Positions 1 to 7,365 of a stretch of 19,880 nucleotides of DNA are shown one piece after another. Source of the DNA: an uncultured Oscillospiraceae bacterium (GTDB taxonomy: Bacteria; Bacillota; Clostridia; Oscillospirales; Oscillospiraceae); contig CAAFMG010000091.1 of NCBI GenBank assembly GCA_900763965.1, positions 1-19,880 of the forward strand. The letters are read 5' to 3'. Each line of letters begins with the position of its first letter. The first letter of the stretch is position 1. The notes beneath the pieces are model-generated. The model saw only the letters and a program-made list of their open reading frames with translations. It had not been told where the DNA came from and ran no database searches. A program made the position numbers and the translations under genes.

Positions 1-330
1 CTAAAGATTTTAATTGGAGTTCAGTATGAAAACCGTCAACACGCCCAAACAGCGGGCCTTTTCTGCCTGCTGTGCGCCATTTTTCCTTGCAATACACAAA
101 GTATTCCCGGGAAAAAATGGCTTCATCAGGCGGAAAATCCTTCGCTGTTGGTCATATTTCCGGTTTTCAGATAGACCCTAATTCAGGAAGCATAGCGGGG
201 CGCAGACTGATAGCAAACCGTTTTTTCTTCATCGACAGCTTATTTATTTTTCTTGTTCGCAATGTGTTTACTCGTGCAATTGTCGTGCATGGCAAAGAAA
301 AAATATCCGCCATATCCGCCGGGAAAATAT

Positions 331-359
331 TTGACAGCAAGGACATAATCTGCTATCAT
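331..359 (+). promoter_or_regulatory. Sigma-A type promoter for the beta-helix protein
   Basis: A -35 box TTGACA (331-336) is followed by a 17-bp spacer and a -10 box TATCAT (354-359). Transcription would begin near 366 and leave a leader of about 135 nt before the start codon at 501. The -35 box is perfect and the -10 box matches four or five of six positions. The bases before this promoter (1-330) hold no gene I can support. Confidence 0.6.
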
Positions 360-399
360 TGGTATGTACACCCAATAGTAATGGACTCCGAAAAAATTC

Positions 400-442
400 G
401 CAATGGGGTACCCCATTGCATCGGGAGATATCCCGATGCAAT
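400..442 (+). promoter_or_regulatory. Two overlapping palindromes in the 5' leader
   Basis: GCAATGGGGTACCCCATTGC (400-419) is a perfect 20-base palindrome. Immediately after it, ATTGCATCGGGA (415-426) and TCCCGATGCAAT (431-442) form a 12-bp stem with a GATA loop. The bases ATTGC (415-419) belong to both structures, so only one of the two can form fully. This is seen directly in the sequence. A regulatory role, such as an antitermination-like switch or an operator, is inference, because no T-run follows. Confidence 0.5.
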
Positions 443-500
443 CCCCCGGCTGTCTGCCCGACGGGTACGGGTCAGGACGAGGAAGGAGAACGCACATCCA

Positions 501-2510
501 ATGAAACTGAGAAGACTGATTTCCGCAATCACCGCGCTGCTGCTGGTCATGAACCTGTCTGTGACCGCGTTTGCGGCGGAATGGTATCTGGAGGACGGCA
601 ACATTTCCGTCAGCGCTGGAGACAGCGGCCAGACGGTGTCCCAGGGAAGCAGCACAGACGTTGCGGATGACGCGCCTGTCATCAAGCAGCGCGACAGCGC
701 AGCCGCTACCGGCAGCACCATCACCATTCAGACCTCCGGCGATGCGACGGCAAACGTCACCATTAAGGACATCAACATCAGCAGCACAGGCGACGCCATC
801 GACGTGGGCAGCTCCAGTGCGAACATCACACTGGAGGGAGACAACAAGATTTTCTCCGAAAGCGGCTCTGCCCTGCATGTCTCCGACGGCGATGTGACCA
901 TCACCGGCAGCGGCTCTCTGAAGGCCGAGATCGGCGGTAATTATAACGAGAACGCCAAGATCGGCAGCCACGAGGAAGAAGACATGTCCGGTAAAATCCA
1001 TATTACCGGCAGTGCCACCGTCACCACGGAAGATGACGGGGAAGATGATTTCCGTGGTGACGGTGCAGGCATCGGTTCCGGCGATGACGGCAATATGTCC
1101 GGCAGCATCACCATTGACGAAAACGCAAAGGTCAACGCCTTCAGCCAGGAGAACGGTGCGGGTATCGGCTCCGGCGGATACGGCAATATGTCCGGCAGCA
1201 TCACCATCAGCGGCAACGCGCAGGTTACGGCCGGAAGCGGCTGGGACGGTGCAGGAATTGGCGCTGGCGAGTCAGATGATGACCCCCCAAAGAGCGAGAT
1301 GTCCGGCACGATTACGATTGGCGGCAACGCAAAGGTAACCGCGTGGAGTGAAGACAATGGTGCCGGTATCGGCTCCGGAGAGGATGGGGACGTATCCGGC
1401 ACCATCACCATCGGCGGCAGCGCGCAGGTAACTGCGGGAAGCGACAACGGCGGTGCGGGCATCGGTGCGGGAGATGATGGCTCCATTACCTCCACCGGCA
1501 GAATCATCCTCCGGGACAGCGCAAAGGTGACGGCGATCGGCGAGGATGAAGGTACGGGCATCGGTGCCGGTGAGGATGAACGTATGGCCGGACTGATCAT
1601 CATTCAGGACAACGCGCAGGTCACCGCCATAGCGGGCGATAGTGCCGCTGCCATCGGCAGCGACGACAAAGATGATATGCGCGGAACCATTCTTATCCTT
1701 GGCAACGCCCGCATTACCACGGGTATGCTTTTTGACGACGATATCCTCTTTAATTATAAGACAAAGAAAATCGAATACACGCTGGATAAAGATGCCATCG
1801 GCCGCATCGGCGACGGGCAGGATCCCTACCACGAAAGCAGCTACGGTCACTACGTGATCGGCCCGGATGTGGCCATCAACGGCCGGAACGGCAGCGATAT
1901 TGAGGCGCTGAAGGACTACATCAACATGCGCCTGAGCGGCGAAAATCACGACGGTGACCCGGAAAATCTGACCACTCTGGACATCCGCAGTGAAAACGGC
2001 AAGTTCACCGTGACGGCGGACGGCGAGGGCACTGTAGAAAAAATTCTCTACGGCGGCAGTGAGACCGTTCCCGCCGCGCCGGGTGCCTATCCCGTCACCT
2101 GTGTCCTGCGGCTGGGCGACGAGACGATCGAATTCCAGATCGGCACGCTTGTGGTGCCGGAAGGGAAATCCGACGACGCGGATACCCTGCAAAGTTCCCT
2201 CTACCGCGTGACCGACAAGGACGGCAAGGACATTGCCTACACGGCCGAGCAGAAGGACGGCGTGCTGACCGTCACCGTGGATGCCGACTTTGCCGTGCTG
2301 ACGGGAAAGCTCAGCGGCATTGGCACCCTCAAGGCGCAGGGCGTGGAGAAAATCGTCTTTGTCACCAAGGGCGTGACCTCCGCGTTCCGGCTCGCTGATC
2401 TGCTGGAAAAGGGCGCGGCGGGGGAAACCTACAAGCTCACCCATGACGGCAAGACGGCAGCCTTTACCGCAGGCGGACAACAGACCGATATAAGCGATAT
2501 TCTGGCATAA
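501..2510 (+). CDS. Secreted beta-helix-like repeat protein (carbohydrate-binding-domain type)
   Basis: A predicted exported protein of 669 aa. The start at 501 is chosen because GGAAGGAG lies about 12 nt upstream and the reading then begins with a signal peptide: KLRR, a hydrophobic core, and a likely cleavage after AFA (residues 23-25). The longer open frame upstream has no such features. Residues about 155-415 hold roughly eight repeats of 30-40 aa built on GAGIGSG, then an acidic stretch, then SGSITI, then NAxVTA. This is the periodicity of a right-handed beta-helix or stacked beta-solenoid, with glycine turns and acidic loops that may bind Ca2+. The C-terminal 250 aa are non-repetitive. 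There is no LPXTG, dockerin, S-layer homology domain or C-terminal membrane helix, so it is probably released or held non-covalently. Similar GAGIGSG-rich proteins occur in gut Firmicutes as putative carbohydrate-binding or adhesin proteins; the ligand is unknown. Confidence 0.8.
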   Translation: MKLRRLISAITALLLVMNLSVTAFAAEWYLEDGNISVSAGDSGQTVSQGSSTDVADDAPVIKQRDSAAATGSTITIQTSGDATANVTIKDINISSTGDAIDVGSSSANITLEGDNKIFSESGSALHVSDGDVTITGSGSLKAEIGGNYNENAKIGSHEEEDMSGKIHITGSATVTTEDDGEDDFRGDGAGIGSGDDGNMSGSITIDENAKVNAFSQENGAGIGSGGYGNMSGSITISGNAQVTAGSGWDGAGIGAGESDDDPPKSEMSGTITIGGNAKVTAWSEDNGAGIGSGEDGDVSGTITIGGSAQVTAGSDNGGAGIGAGDDGSITSTGRIILRDSAKVTAIGEDEGTGIGAGEDERMAGLIIIQDNAQVTAIAGDSAAAIGSDDKDDMRGTILILGNARITTGMLFDDDILFNYKTKKIEYTLDKDAIGRIGDGQDPYHESSYGHYVIGPDVAINGRNGSDIEALKDYINMRLSGENHDGDPENLTTLDIRSENGKFTVTADGEGTVEKILYGGSETVPAAPGAYPVTCVLRLGDETIEFQIGTLVVPEGKSDDADTLQSSLYRVTDKDGKDIAYTAEQKDGVLTVTVDADFAVLTGKLSGIGTLKAQGVEKIVFVTKGVTSAFRLADLLEKGAAGETYKLTHDGKTAAFTAGGQQTDISDILA

Positions 2511-2518
2511 ACCATACC

Positions 2519-2601
2519 GGCGGGCAGGAGCTTCACGCACCTGCCCGCCTCAGACTGTCAACGAACCCCGCCGCAGAGCGCTTCTGCGGCGGGGTTCGTT
2601 T
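2519..2601 (+). terminator. Tandem hairpins ending the beta-helix gene
   Basis: The first hairpin pairs GGCGGGCAGG (2519-2528) with CCTGCCCGCC (2540-2549). The second has a perfect 15-bp GC-rich stem (2562-2576 with 2584-2598) and a 7-nt loop, followed by only TTT. The second is a good intrinsic terminator apart from its short T-run. The first starts eight bases after the stop codon. Confidence 0.7.
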
Positions 2602-2650
2602 ATGCTCAAAAACGGCAAAAGTCTTGATTTCAAGCGGTTTTCGGCCATAG

Positions 2651-2688
2651 AAAAAGTCCACCGTAATTCTGTCAAAATTACGGTGGAC
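2651..2688 (-). terminator. Intrinsic terminator of tRNA-Gln
   Basis: GTCCACCGTAATT (2656-2668) and AATTACGGTGGAC (2676-2688) form a perfect 13-bp stem with a 7-nt loop. On the minus strand it is followed by TTTTT (2655-2651). It lies six bases beyond the encoded CCA end of the tRNA, so the tRNA appears to be a single-gene transcript. Confidence 0.85.
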
Positions 2689-2694
2689 GACTTA

Positions 2695-2768
2695 TGGCAG
2701 AGGATGAGGGATTCGAACCCCCACAAACGGAGTCAGAGTCCGGTGTGCTACCGTTACACAAATCCTCT
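2695..2768 (-). tRNA. tRNA-Gln (anticodon CUG)
   Basis: Read on the minus strand, AGAGGAT pairs with ATCCTCT as a 7-bp acceptor stem, followed by discriminator G and an encoded CCA. The D-arm stem is GTGT/ACAC. The anticodon arm is CCGGA-CTCTGAC-TCCGT, placing CTG (complement of 2734-2736) at positions 34-36; its outermost pair is a mismatch. The T-arm is GGGGG-TTCGAAT-CCCTC. All four arms are present in 74 nt. It decodes CAG, a codon used often in the neighbouring genes. Confidence 0.95.
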
Positions 2769-2783
2769 ATTGGGCTTACTTTT

Positions 2784-2811
2784 ATTATAAGGGATTTTCC
2801 GGGAAAGTCAA
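2784..2811 (-). promoter_or_regulatory. Promoter of tRNA-Gln
   Basis: On the minus strand, TTGACT (2811-2806) and a perfect TATAAT (2789-2784) are separated by 16 bp. The start site would fall about 9 nt before the tRNA. The -35 box contains the TGA stop codon of the upstream DUF5662 gene. Confidence 0.75.
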
Positions 2812-3395
2812 GTGCCACTTTCCTGCGCTGTGCCGGAAAGGGGCTCCTCCGTCTCCCAGGGCCAGGGGCAGCCTGCCAGGACTGACTCCTTGAGATACCG
2901 GAAGGTCACTTCCTCCCCCTCCTGGGCCAGCATGGTCAGCACATAGTGCAGCTGGCGGCGGGTCTGGGGGTGCATCAGGGCTTTTTCCCGGCTGGCTTCA
3001 AAGTAATCCAGGGCAGAGTCATCCCGGTAGTTTTCCCCCCGGTAGACGATGCAGGCCGCCCGGCGGTCCATGATCATCTCCACAAAGTACTTCCGGGGCA
3101 TTTCCACCGACTCGTACTTTCCGGTGGCATAGCTCAGATCCGTCCAGTATTCATAGTGGTGGCGGTTGCGGCCCTTGTGGTGCATCCAGGCCTCGCTGTA
3201 GCCCTTCTCCTCCCGCTCTGCGGCGTTGGGACTGCGGGTGCCCTGGTAGTATTTTGCCCCCACCAGAAATTCCGTGGGCATATACTTGCTCAGGTCATGG
3301 GTCAGCCCCTGGCGGTACAGGCCCACACGAAAGCAGCCCTGAAGCACCAGCCACTTGTGCCGGGTAATGGTTTTGAAGTGATGCCACGCTTTCAT
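2808..3395 (-). CDS. DUF5662 family protein
   Basis: A 195-aa protein that I recognise as DUF5662, a small family of unknown function frequent in Clostridia. The family signature is clear. It has an N-terminal WHHFKTITRHKW stretch (residues 4-15), then LTHDLSKYMPTEF at about 31-43, then the histidine-rich HHKGRNRHHYEYW near 72-84, and a later D-S-ALDYF segment. The conserved His and Asp residues suggest a metal or phosphate site, but that is inference. No signal peptide or membrane segment is visible, so it is probably cytoplasmic. AGGAGG lies about eight bases upstream of the ATG. Its leader contains the 3420-3449 hairpin. It is transcribed toward tRNA-Gln, whose promoter overlaps its stop codon. 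Confidence 0.85.
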   Translation of the reverse strand: MKAWHHFKTITRHKWLVLQGCFRVGLYRQGLTHDLSKYMPTEFLVGAKYYQGTRSPNAAEREEKGYSEAWMHHKGRNRHHYEYWTDLSYATGKYESVEMPRKYFVEMIMDRRAACIVYRGENYRDDSALDYFEASREKALMHPQTRRQLHYVLTMLAQEGEEVTFRYLKESVLAGCPWPWETEEPLSGTAQESGT

Positions 3396-3419
3396 CCACA
3401 GCCTCCTGCATCGGTTTCA

Positions 3420-3449
3420 GGCAGCACCGTACCACGGTACAGTGCTGCC
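3420..3449. repeat. 30-bp hairpin related to the MITE termini
   Basis: GGCAGCACCGTACC (3420-3433) and GGTACAGTGCTGCC (3436-3449) pair almost perfectly, with one G-T wobble. The outer ten bases GGCAGCACCG equal the outer ten bases of the right-hand inverted terminus of the 161-bp element that begins 17 bp away. It may be a collapsed derivative of that element or a leader hairpin of the DUF5662 gene. There is no T-run on the minus strand, so it is not a standard terminator for prfC. Confidence 0.55.
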
Positions 3450-3466
3450 CAAATGTGATTATCTAA

Positions 3467-3627
3467 GGCAACACCGCATAATTGCGTCTGCGGACAGCAG
3501 CGGATCTTTCGTCCCAATATTGCAGTTTGAAAAACTTGAAATACACAAAGTATTCCTGCGTTTTCCAAACTTTATCTTGGAACAAAATCTCTCGCTGCTG
3601 CCTCTTGCCGAATTATGCGGTGCTGCC
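3467..3627. mobile_element. 161-bp MITE-like element, copy 1
   Basis: The element begins GGCAACACCGCATAATT and ends AATTATGCGGTGCTGCC, inverted repeats of 17 bp with one mismatch. It is flanked by CTAA on both sides (3463-3466 and 3628-3631), which looks like a 4-bp target-site duplication. A second copy of the same length lies at 11333-11493, with about 11 differences by eye. It encodes no transposase. The whole element stays open in one frame, but I take that as chance. It sits directly against the stop codon of prfC. Confidence 0.75.
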
Positions 3628-3631
3628 CTAA

Positions 3632-5224
3632 TTAACCTTCCTCCACCACGATTTCCTTCAGTTCCAGGCCGGGGTTCCGGCGGCAGGTGAAGTCGATGGC
3701 CCAGTAGCTGGTGAAGACCAGCAGGCTGCGGCCACGGTAGTCCTCCAGCAGCTCGGCATCGCTGCCCAGGTTCATGTCCATCAGGTCGCCGGGGTACTTT
3801 TCGATCAGGCGGATCTCCTCGTAGGGGAGCATTTCCATCCGCAGGTCAACGCCGTATTCGTTCTTCATGCGGTACTGGAACACATCCAGCTGCAAGGTGC
3901 CCACAACGCCCACAATCACCTCTTCCATACCGGAATTGGGGAGCTTGAAGATCTGAATGGCGCCCTCCTGGGCGATCTGCTCGGTGCCCTTGACGAACTG
4001 CTTGCGCTTCATGGAGTCCTTGGCAGAGACTCGGCAGAAATGCTCCGGGGCGAAGGTGGGGATGCCGGAATACCGGAACTTCTTTCCCGGAACGGTGATG
4101 GTATCGCCAATGGCGAAAATGCCCGGGTCAAACACACCGATCACGTCTCCCGCGTAGGCCTCCTCCACGATTTCCCGCTCGGCGGCCATCAGCTGCTGGG
4201 GCTGGGACAGGCGCATTTTCTTCTTGCCCTGAACGTGGTAGTATTCCTTATCCCGCTCGAATTTGCCGGAGCAGATACGCATAAAGGCCAGGCGATCCCG
4301 GTGGGCCTTGTTCATGTTTGCCTGGATCTTAAAGACAAAAGCGGAAAAATCCGGGCTGAAGGCATCAATGATGCCGCAGTCTGCCGTCCGGGACAGCGGG
4401 GGCGGGGTCAGCTTCAGGAAGTTTTCCAGGAAGGGCTCAATGCCGAAGTTGGTCAGAGCAGAGCCGAAGAACACGGGAGACAGCTGGCCATGGCGGACAG
4501 CCTCAAAGTCCATTTCCCGGCCGGCGGACAGCAGCTCCACATCGTCAATGAGCTGCTGGTGGCGCTGCTGGCTGTCCAGAATCTGGGCAACCTGGGGATC
4601 ATACAGATCAACAGACAGCTTATCGGCCTTATTCTTGCCGGAGTTGCCGGAGAAGAACACCAGTTCGCTCTTTTCCCGGTCATAAATGCCCCGGAAGTCC
4701 TTGCCGGAGCCAATGGGCCAGTTCATGGCGTAGGTCTCAATGCCCAGCTCCCGCTCCACCTCGTCCAGCAGATCAAAGGGGTCCTTGGTCTCCCGGTCCA
4801 TCTTGTTGATGAAGGTGAAAATGGGGATATGGCGCATGGCGCAGACCTTAAACAGCTTCCGGGTCTGGGGCTCCACGCCCTTGGCACCGTCGATGACCAT
4901 CACGGCGGAGTCCGCTGCCATCAGGGTGCGGTAGGTATCCTCGGAAAAGTCCTGGTGACCGGGGGTATCCAGAATGTTGATGCAGAAGCCGCCGTACTGG
5001 AACTGCATAACGGAAGAGGTGACGGAAATACCACGCTGCTTTTCGATCTCCATCCAGTCGGAGGTGGCAGCGCGGGTGTTTTTCTTGCCCTTGACCACAC
5101 CGGCCTGGGCGATGGCACCGCCGTAGAGCAGGAACTTTTCGGTCAGGGTGGTCTTACCGGCGTCGGGGTGGGAGATAATGGCAAAGGTCCGGCGGCGGCT
5201 GATTTCTTGTACTAAGTCAGACAT
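3632..5224 (-). CDS. prfC: Peptide chain release factor 3
   Basis: A 530-aa translational GTPase that removes RF1/RF2 from the ribosome after peptide release. The GTP-binding motifs are intact: HPDAGKTT at residues 19-26 (P-loop), RGISVTSS at 64-71 (switch I), DTPGH at 86-90 (switch II) and NKMD at 140-143. The early insertion GVVKGKKNTRAATSDWME and the overall length are typical of RF3 and distinguish it from EF-G, which is near 690 aa. The start is fixed by GGAGGA eight bases upstream of the ATG and by the conserved N-terminus. No obvious stem-plus-T-run terminator follows; the inverted repeat of the adjacent 161-bp element may serve instead. Confidence 0.97.
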   Translation of the reverse strand: MSDLVQEISRRRTFAIISHPDAGKTTLTEKFLLYGGAIAQAGVVKGKKNTRAATSDWMEIEKQRGISVTSSVMQFQYGGFCINILDTPGHQDFSEDTYRTLMAADSAVMVIDGAKGVEPQTRKLFKVCAMRHIPIFTFINKMDRETKDPFDLLDEVERELGIETYAMNWPIGSGKDFRGIYDREKSELVFFSGNSGKNKADKLSVDLYDPQVAQILDSQQRHQQLIDDVELLSAGREMDFEAVRHGQLSPVFFGSALTNFGIEPFLENFLKLTPPPLSRTADCGIIDAFSPDFSAFVFKIQANMNKAHRDRLAFMRICSGKFERDKEYYHVQGKKKMRLSQPQQLMAAEREIVEEAYAGDVIGVFDPGIFAIGDTITVPGKKFRYSGIPTFAPEHFCRVSAKDSMKRKQFVKGTEQIAQEGAIQIFKLPNSGMEEVIVGVVGTLQLDVFQYRMKNEYGVDLRMEMLPYEEIRLIEKYPGDLMDMNLGSDAELLEDYRGRSLLVFTSYWAIDFTCRRNPGLELKEIVVEEG

Positions 5225-5396
5225 GGGTATCCTCCATATAACGAATCGTTGTCACTTGGCTCACGGAGGAATCCTGGGGTTCCATCGCCTCCGGAACAAA
5301 AAGGGGTCTGTAAATTTACATTATCAATTTATTTTATCATGTTTCCCCGGAACTTACAAGAGGAAAACCGTGCAGATATGGATTTTTTCCGGAATG

Positions 5397-5425
5397 AAAA
5401 CGCCTGCCCCGGTGTGGGGCAGGCG
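5397..5425 (-). terminator. Intrinsic terminator of pfp
   Basis: CGCCTGCCCC (5401-5410) and GGGGCAGGCG (5416-5425) form a perfect 10-bp stem with a 5-nt loop. On the minus strand it is followed by TTTT (5400-5397). It lies about 30 bases downstream of the pfp stop codon. Confidence 0.85.
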
Positions 5426-5457
5426 CAGGGTCGGCTTGGAATCAGGAGAAGGCTTGC

Positions 5458-7116
5458 TTAAGCTTTTTCCAGAGCCAGGGTCTTGGTGGGTTGGTCGCAG
5501 ACTTCGGCAGGTCCAAAGTACTGGATGGCGCCGGGATAGGTGAAGCAGGTCTCGGCGGCCCACTGGGCACGGTTGGCGGCGAAGTACTGGAAGGGCTTGC
5601 CGTCCAGCTCCACCAGAGCCTTGCGGATCACGGGCTTATCCTGACCGTTTCTTCTTTCGATGTTCATCATCTTGGTGATGGGCATACCGCCTGCCAGCCA
5701 CTGCTCTGCGGGCTTGGACAGGTTGGAAACCTTGGACAGGTAGCCGGTGTAGCCGTACTGGATCAGCATGAAGGCATTGTAGCCCAGGCTGTAGCAGTAG
5801 TCAGCATCGAAGTTGGAGGGGAAAGCGCAGCGGCCTTCGTAGCCCAGGAAGTGATGCAGGGGGGAGAACTTGCCGCTGTAGGTACCGGCAGCCTTCCGGG
5901 TAGCCAGGTTGTCCTTGACCAGAGCGGAGAACAGCTTCTCGGACTCGATGAGGGAGACCTGGACGTTGCCATGGGGGTCACGCTCCAGGAACAGCTGCTG
6001 CTGGATGCTCTGGGGCAGGATGGCGAACACAGCCATGGACTCCTTGGTCAGGCCGTTTTCGATGAAGGCATACTTCTCTTCCCAGGTGGGCAGAGCGTTG
6101 AACTGAGCGGTCTTTTCACCGGCCAGCAGCTCATTGATCTCAGCAATCAGCACGGAGAACTCAGGAACGAATTCCACAATGCCCTCGGGGATGATGGCAA
6201 CGCCGAAGTTCATGCCGTTGGCGGCACGCTTTGCCACGGAATCGGCAATGTAGTCAGCAATCTGCGCCAGGGACATCTTCTTGGCGGCCACTTCCTCGCC
6301 CACCAGGCAGATGTTGGGCTGGGTCTGCAAAGCGCACTCCAGAGCCACATGGGAAGCGGAACGGCCCATGACCTTGATGAAGTGCCAGTACTTCTTGGCG
6401 GAGTTGGCATCCCGCTCGATGTTGCCGATGATCTCGCTGTAGGTCTTGGTGGCGGTGTCGAAGCCGAAGGAGCACTCGATGTCCTCGTTCTTCAGGTCGC
6501 CGTCGATGGTCTTGGGGCAGCCGATGACCTGCACGCCGGTGTTGTGGGCGGCAAAGTACTCAGCCAGGCAGGCAGCGTTGGTGTTGGAGTCGTCGCCGCC
6601 GATGATGACAATGGCGGTGATGCCGTGCTTCTTGCAGACTTCGGCTGCAACGGCAAACTGCTCCTGGGTCTCCAGCTTGGTTCTGCCGGAGCCGATGATG
6701 TCAAATCCGCCGGTGTTGCGGAACTGGTTGATGTATGCGTCGTCAAAGATCAAGTAATTGTCTTCCAGAAGACCGCTGGGGCCGCCCTTGAAGCCGTAGA
6801 GGACATTGTCGGCATTGGTTGCCTTCAGGGCATCGTACAGGCCGCAGACCACATTGTGGCCGCCGGGAGCCTGGCCGCCGGACAGGATCACGCCCACGAC
6901 CTGCTTTTTGGCCTCGGAGGTGTTCTTGCCGATCTCAAAGGTTACCTCGTTCTTGCCGTAGGTGTTGGGGAACAGGGCGGCAATCTTTTCCTGGTCGGCA
7001 ACGCTCTGGGTGGCTTCGCCGGTCTTAACGGAAATTTCGGAGATACCCTTTCTGAGCATACCCGGCAGCTTGGGGGCATACTGGTATCTTGCAATCTGGA
7101 GAGGGGACAAACTCAT
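5458..7116 (-). CDS. pfp: Diphosphate-fructose-6-phosphate 1-phosphotransferase
   Basis: A 552-aa phosphofructokinase of the long PPi-dependent class, interconverting fructose 6-phosphate and fructose 1,6-bisphosphate with pyrophosphate instead of ATP. PPi specificity is read from GGDDS (residues 173-177; ATP enzymes have GGDGS) and PKTIDGD (201-207; ATP enzymes have PGTIDND). [10 protein letters not shown] (79-88) and MGRSASH (250-256) mark the phosphate- and sugar-binding sites. Bacterial ATP-PFK is only about 320 aa, so length agrees. An AGGAG ribosome site precedes the ATG. It is divergent from fba, which uses its product. Because the reaction is reversible it can run in glycolysis or gluconeogenesis, saving ATP in fermenters. 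Confidence 0.95.
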   Translation of the reverse strand: MSLSPLQIARYQYAPKLPGMLRKGISEISVKTGEATQSVADQEKIAALFPNTYGKNEVTFEIGKNTSEAKKQVVGVILSGGQAPGGHNVVCGLYDALKATNADNVLYGFKGGPSGLLEDNYLIFDDAYINQFRNTGGFDIIGSGRTKLETQEQFAVAAEVCKKHGITAIVIIGGDDSNTNAACLAEYFAAHNTGVQVIGCPKTIDGDLKNEDIECSFGFDTATKTYSEIIGNIERDANSAKKYWHFIKVMGRSASHVALECALQTQPNICLVGEEVAAKKMSLAQIADYIADSVAKRAANGMNFGVAIIPEGIVEFVPEFSVLIAEINELLAGEKTAQFNALPTWEEKYAFIENGLTKESMAVFAILPQSIQQQLFLERDPHGNVQVSLIESEKLFSALVKDNLATRKAAGTYSGKFSPLHHFLGYEGRCAFPSNFDADYCYSLGYNAFMLIQYGYTGYLSKVSNLSKPAEQWLAGGMPITKMMNIERRNGQDKPVIRKALVELDGKPFQYFAANRAQWAAETCFTYPGAIQYFGPAEVCDQPTKTLALEKA

Positions 7117-7163
7117 CTGAAAAACACTCCTAACTGTTATTTTGGTAGGGTTGCTACCTATGA

Positions 7164-7192
7164 ATTATACTTCACTTTCCGGCAAAGGTAAA
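7164..7192 (-). promoter_or_regulatory. Promoter of pfp
   Basis: On the minus strand, TTTACC (7192-7187), a 17-bp spacer and a perfect TATAAT (7169-7164) are seen. The start would be near 7157, giving a leader of about 40 nt that contains the small hairpin GGTAG-CAACC-CTACC (7158-7144) before AGGAG. Confidence 0.7.
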
Positions 7193-7285
7193 TAGCATTT
7201 TTGTTTTTTGTAGAAAAACGCCCCTTTTGGCCGGATCCAGCCAAGGAATTTGGGAACGCGCCCGGTGTTTCAAAAATATTTGGGA

Positions 7286-7314
7286 TTGAAATAGCGATTA
7301 AATTGTGCTATAAT
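7286..7314 (+). promoter_or_regulatory. Promoter of fba
   Basis: TTGAAA (7286-7291), a 17-bp spacer and a perfect TATAAT (7309-7314) precede fba by about 50 bp. The fba and pfp promoters point away from each other, with roughly 95 bp between their -35 boxes, enough room for a shared regulator site, although I recognise none. Confidence 0.85.
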
Positions 7315-7365
7315 AGCCATGCGAAAAAGCGGGGAAACCCGTGATTTAAGAAAGGATTGATTCCA

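Noticed and set aside
26..181. Small frame of 51 codons with GGAG six bases before its ATG
   Set aside because: It runs through the repeat-derived segment 86-107, has no recognisable family or signal, and nothing downstream suggests an operon. Coding evidence is too weak.
72..500. N-terminal extension of the beta-helix protein frame
   Set aside because: The extension has no ribosome site, crosses the predicted promoter and leader palindromes, and would bury a clear signal peptide. The start at 501 is better.
3442..3690. Open frame across MITE copy 1, with a related frame across copy 2 (11296-11505)
   Set aside because: The shared peptide follows from the repeat being shared. The frames span the inverted termini and lack consistent ribosome sites.
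5491..7191. Long plus-strand frame opposite pfp, and similar long frames opposite prfC and the alcohol dehydrogenase
   Set aside because: These are antisense shadows of GC-biased coding strands. The minus-strand proteins carry intact catalytic motifs.
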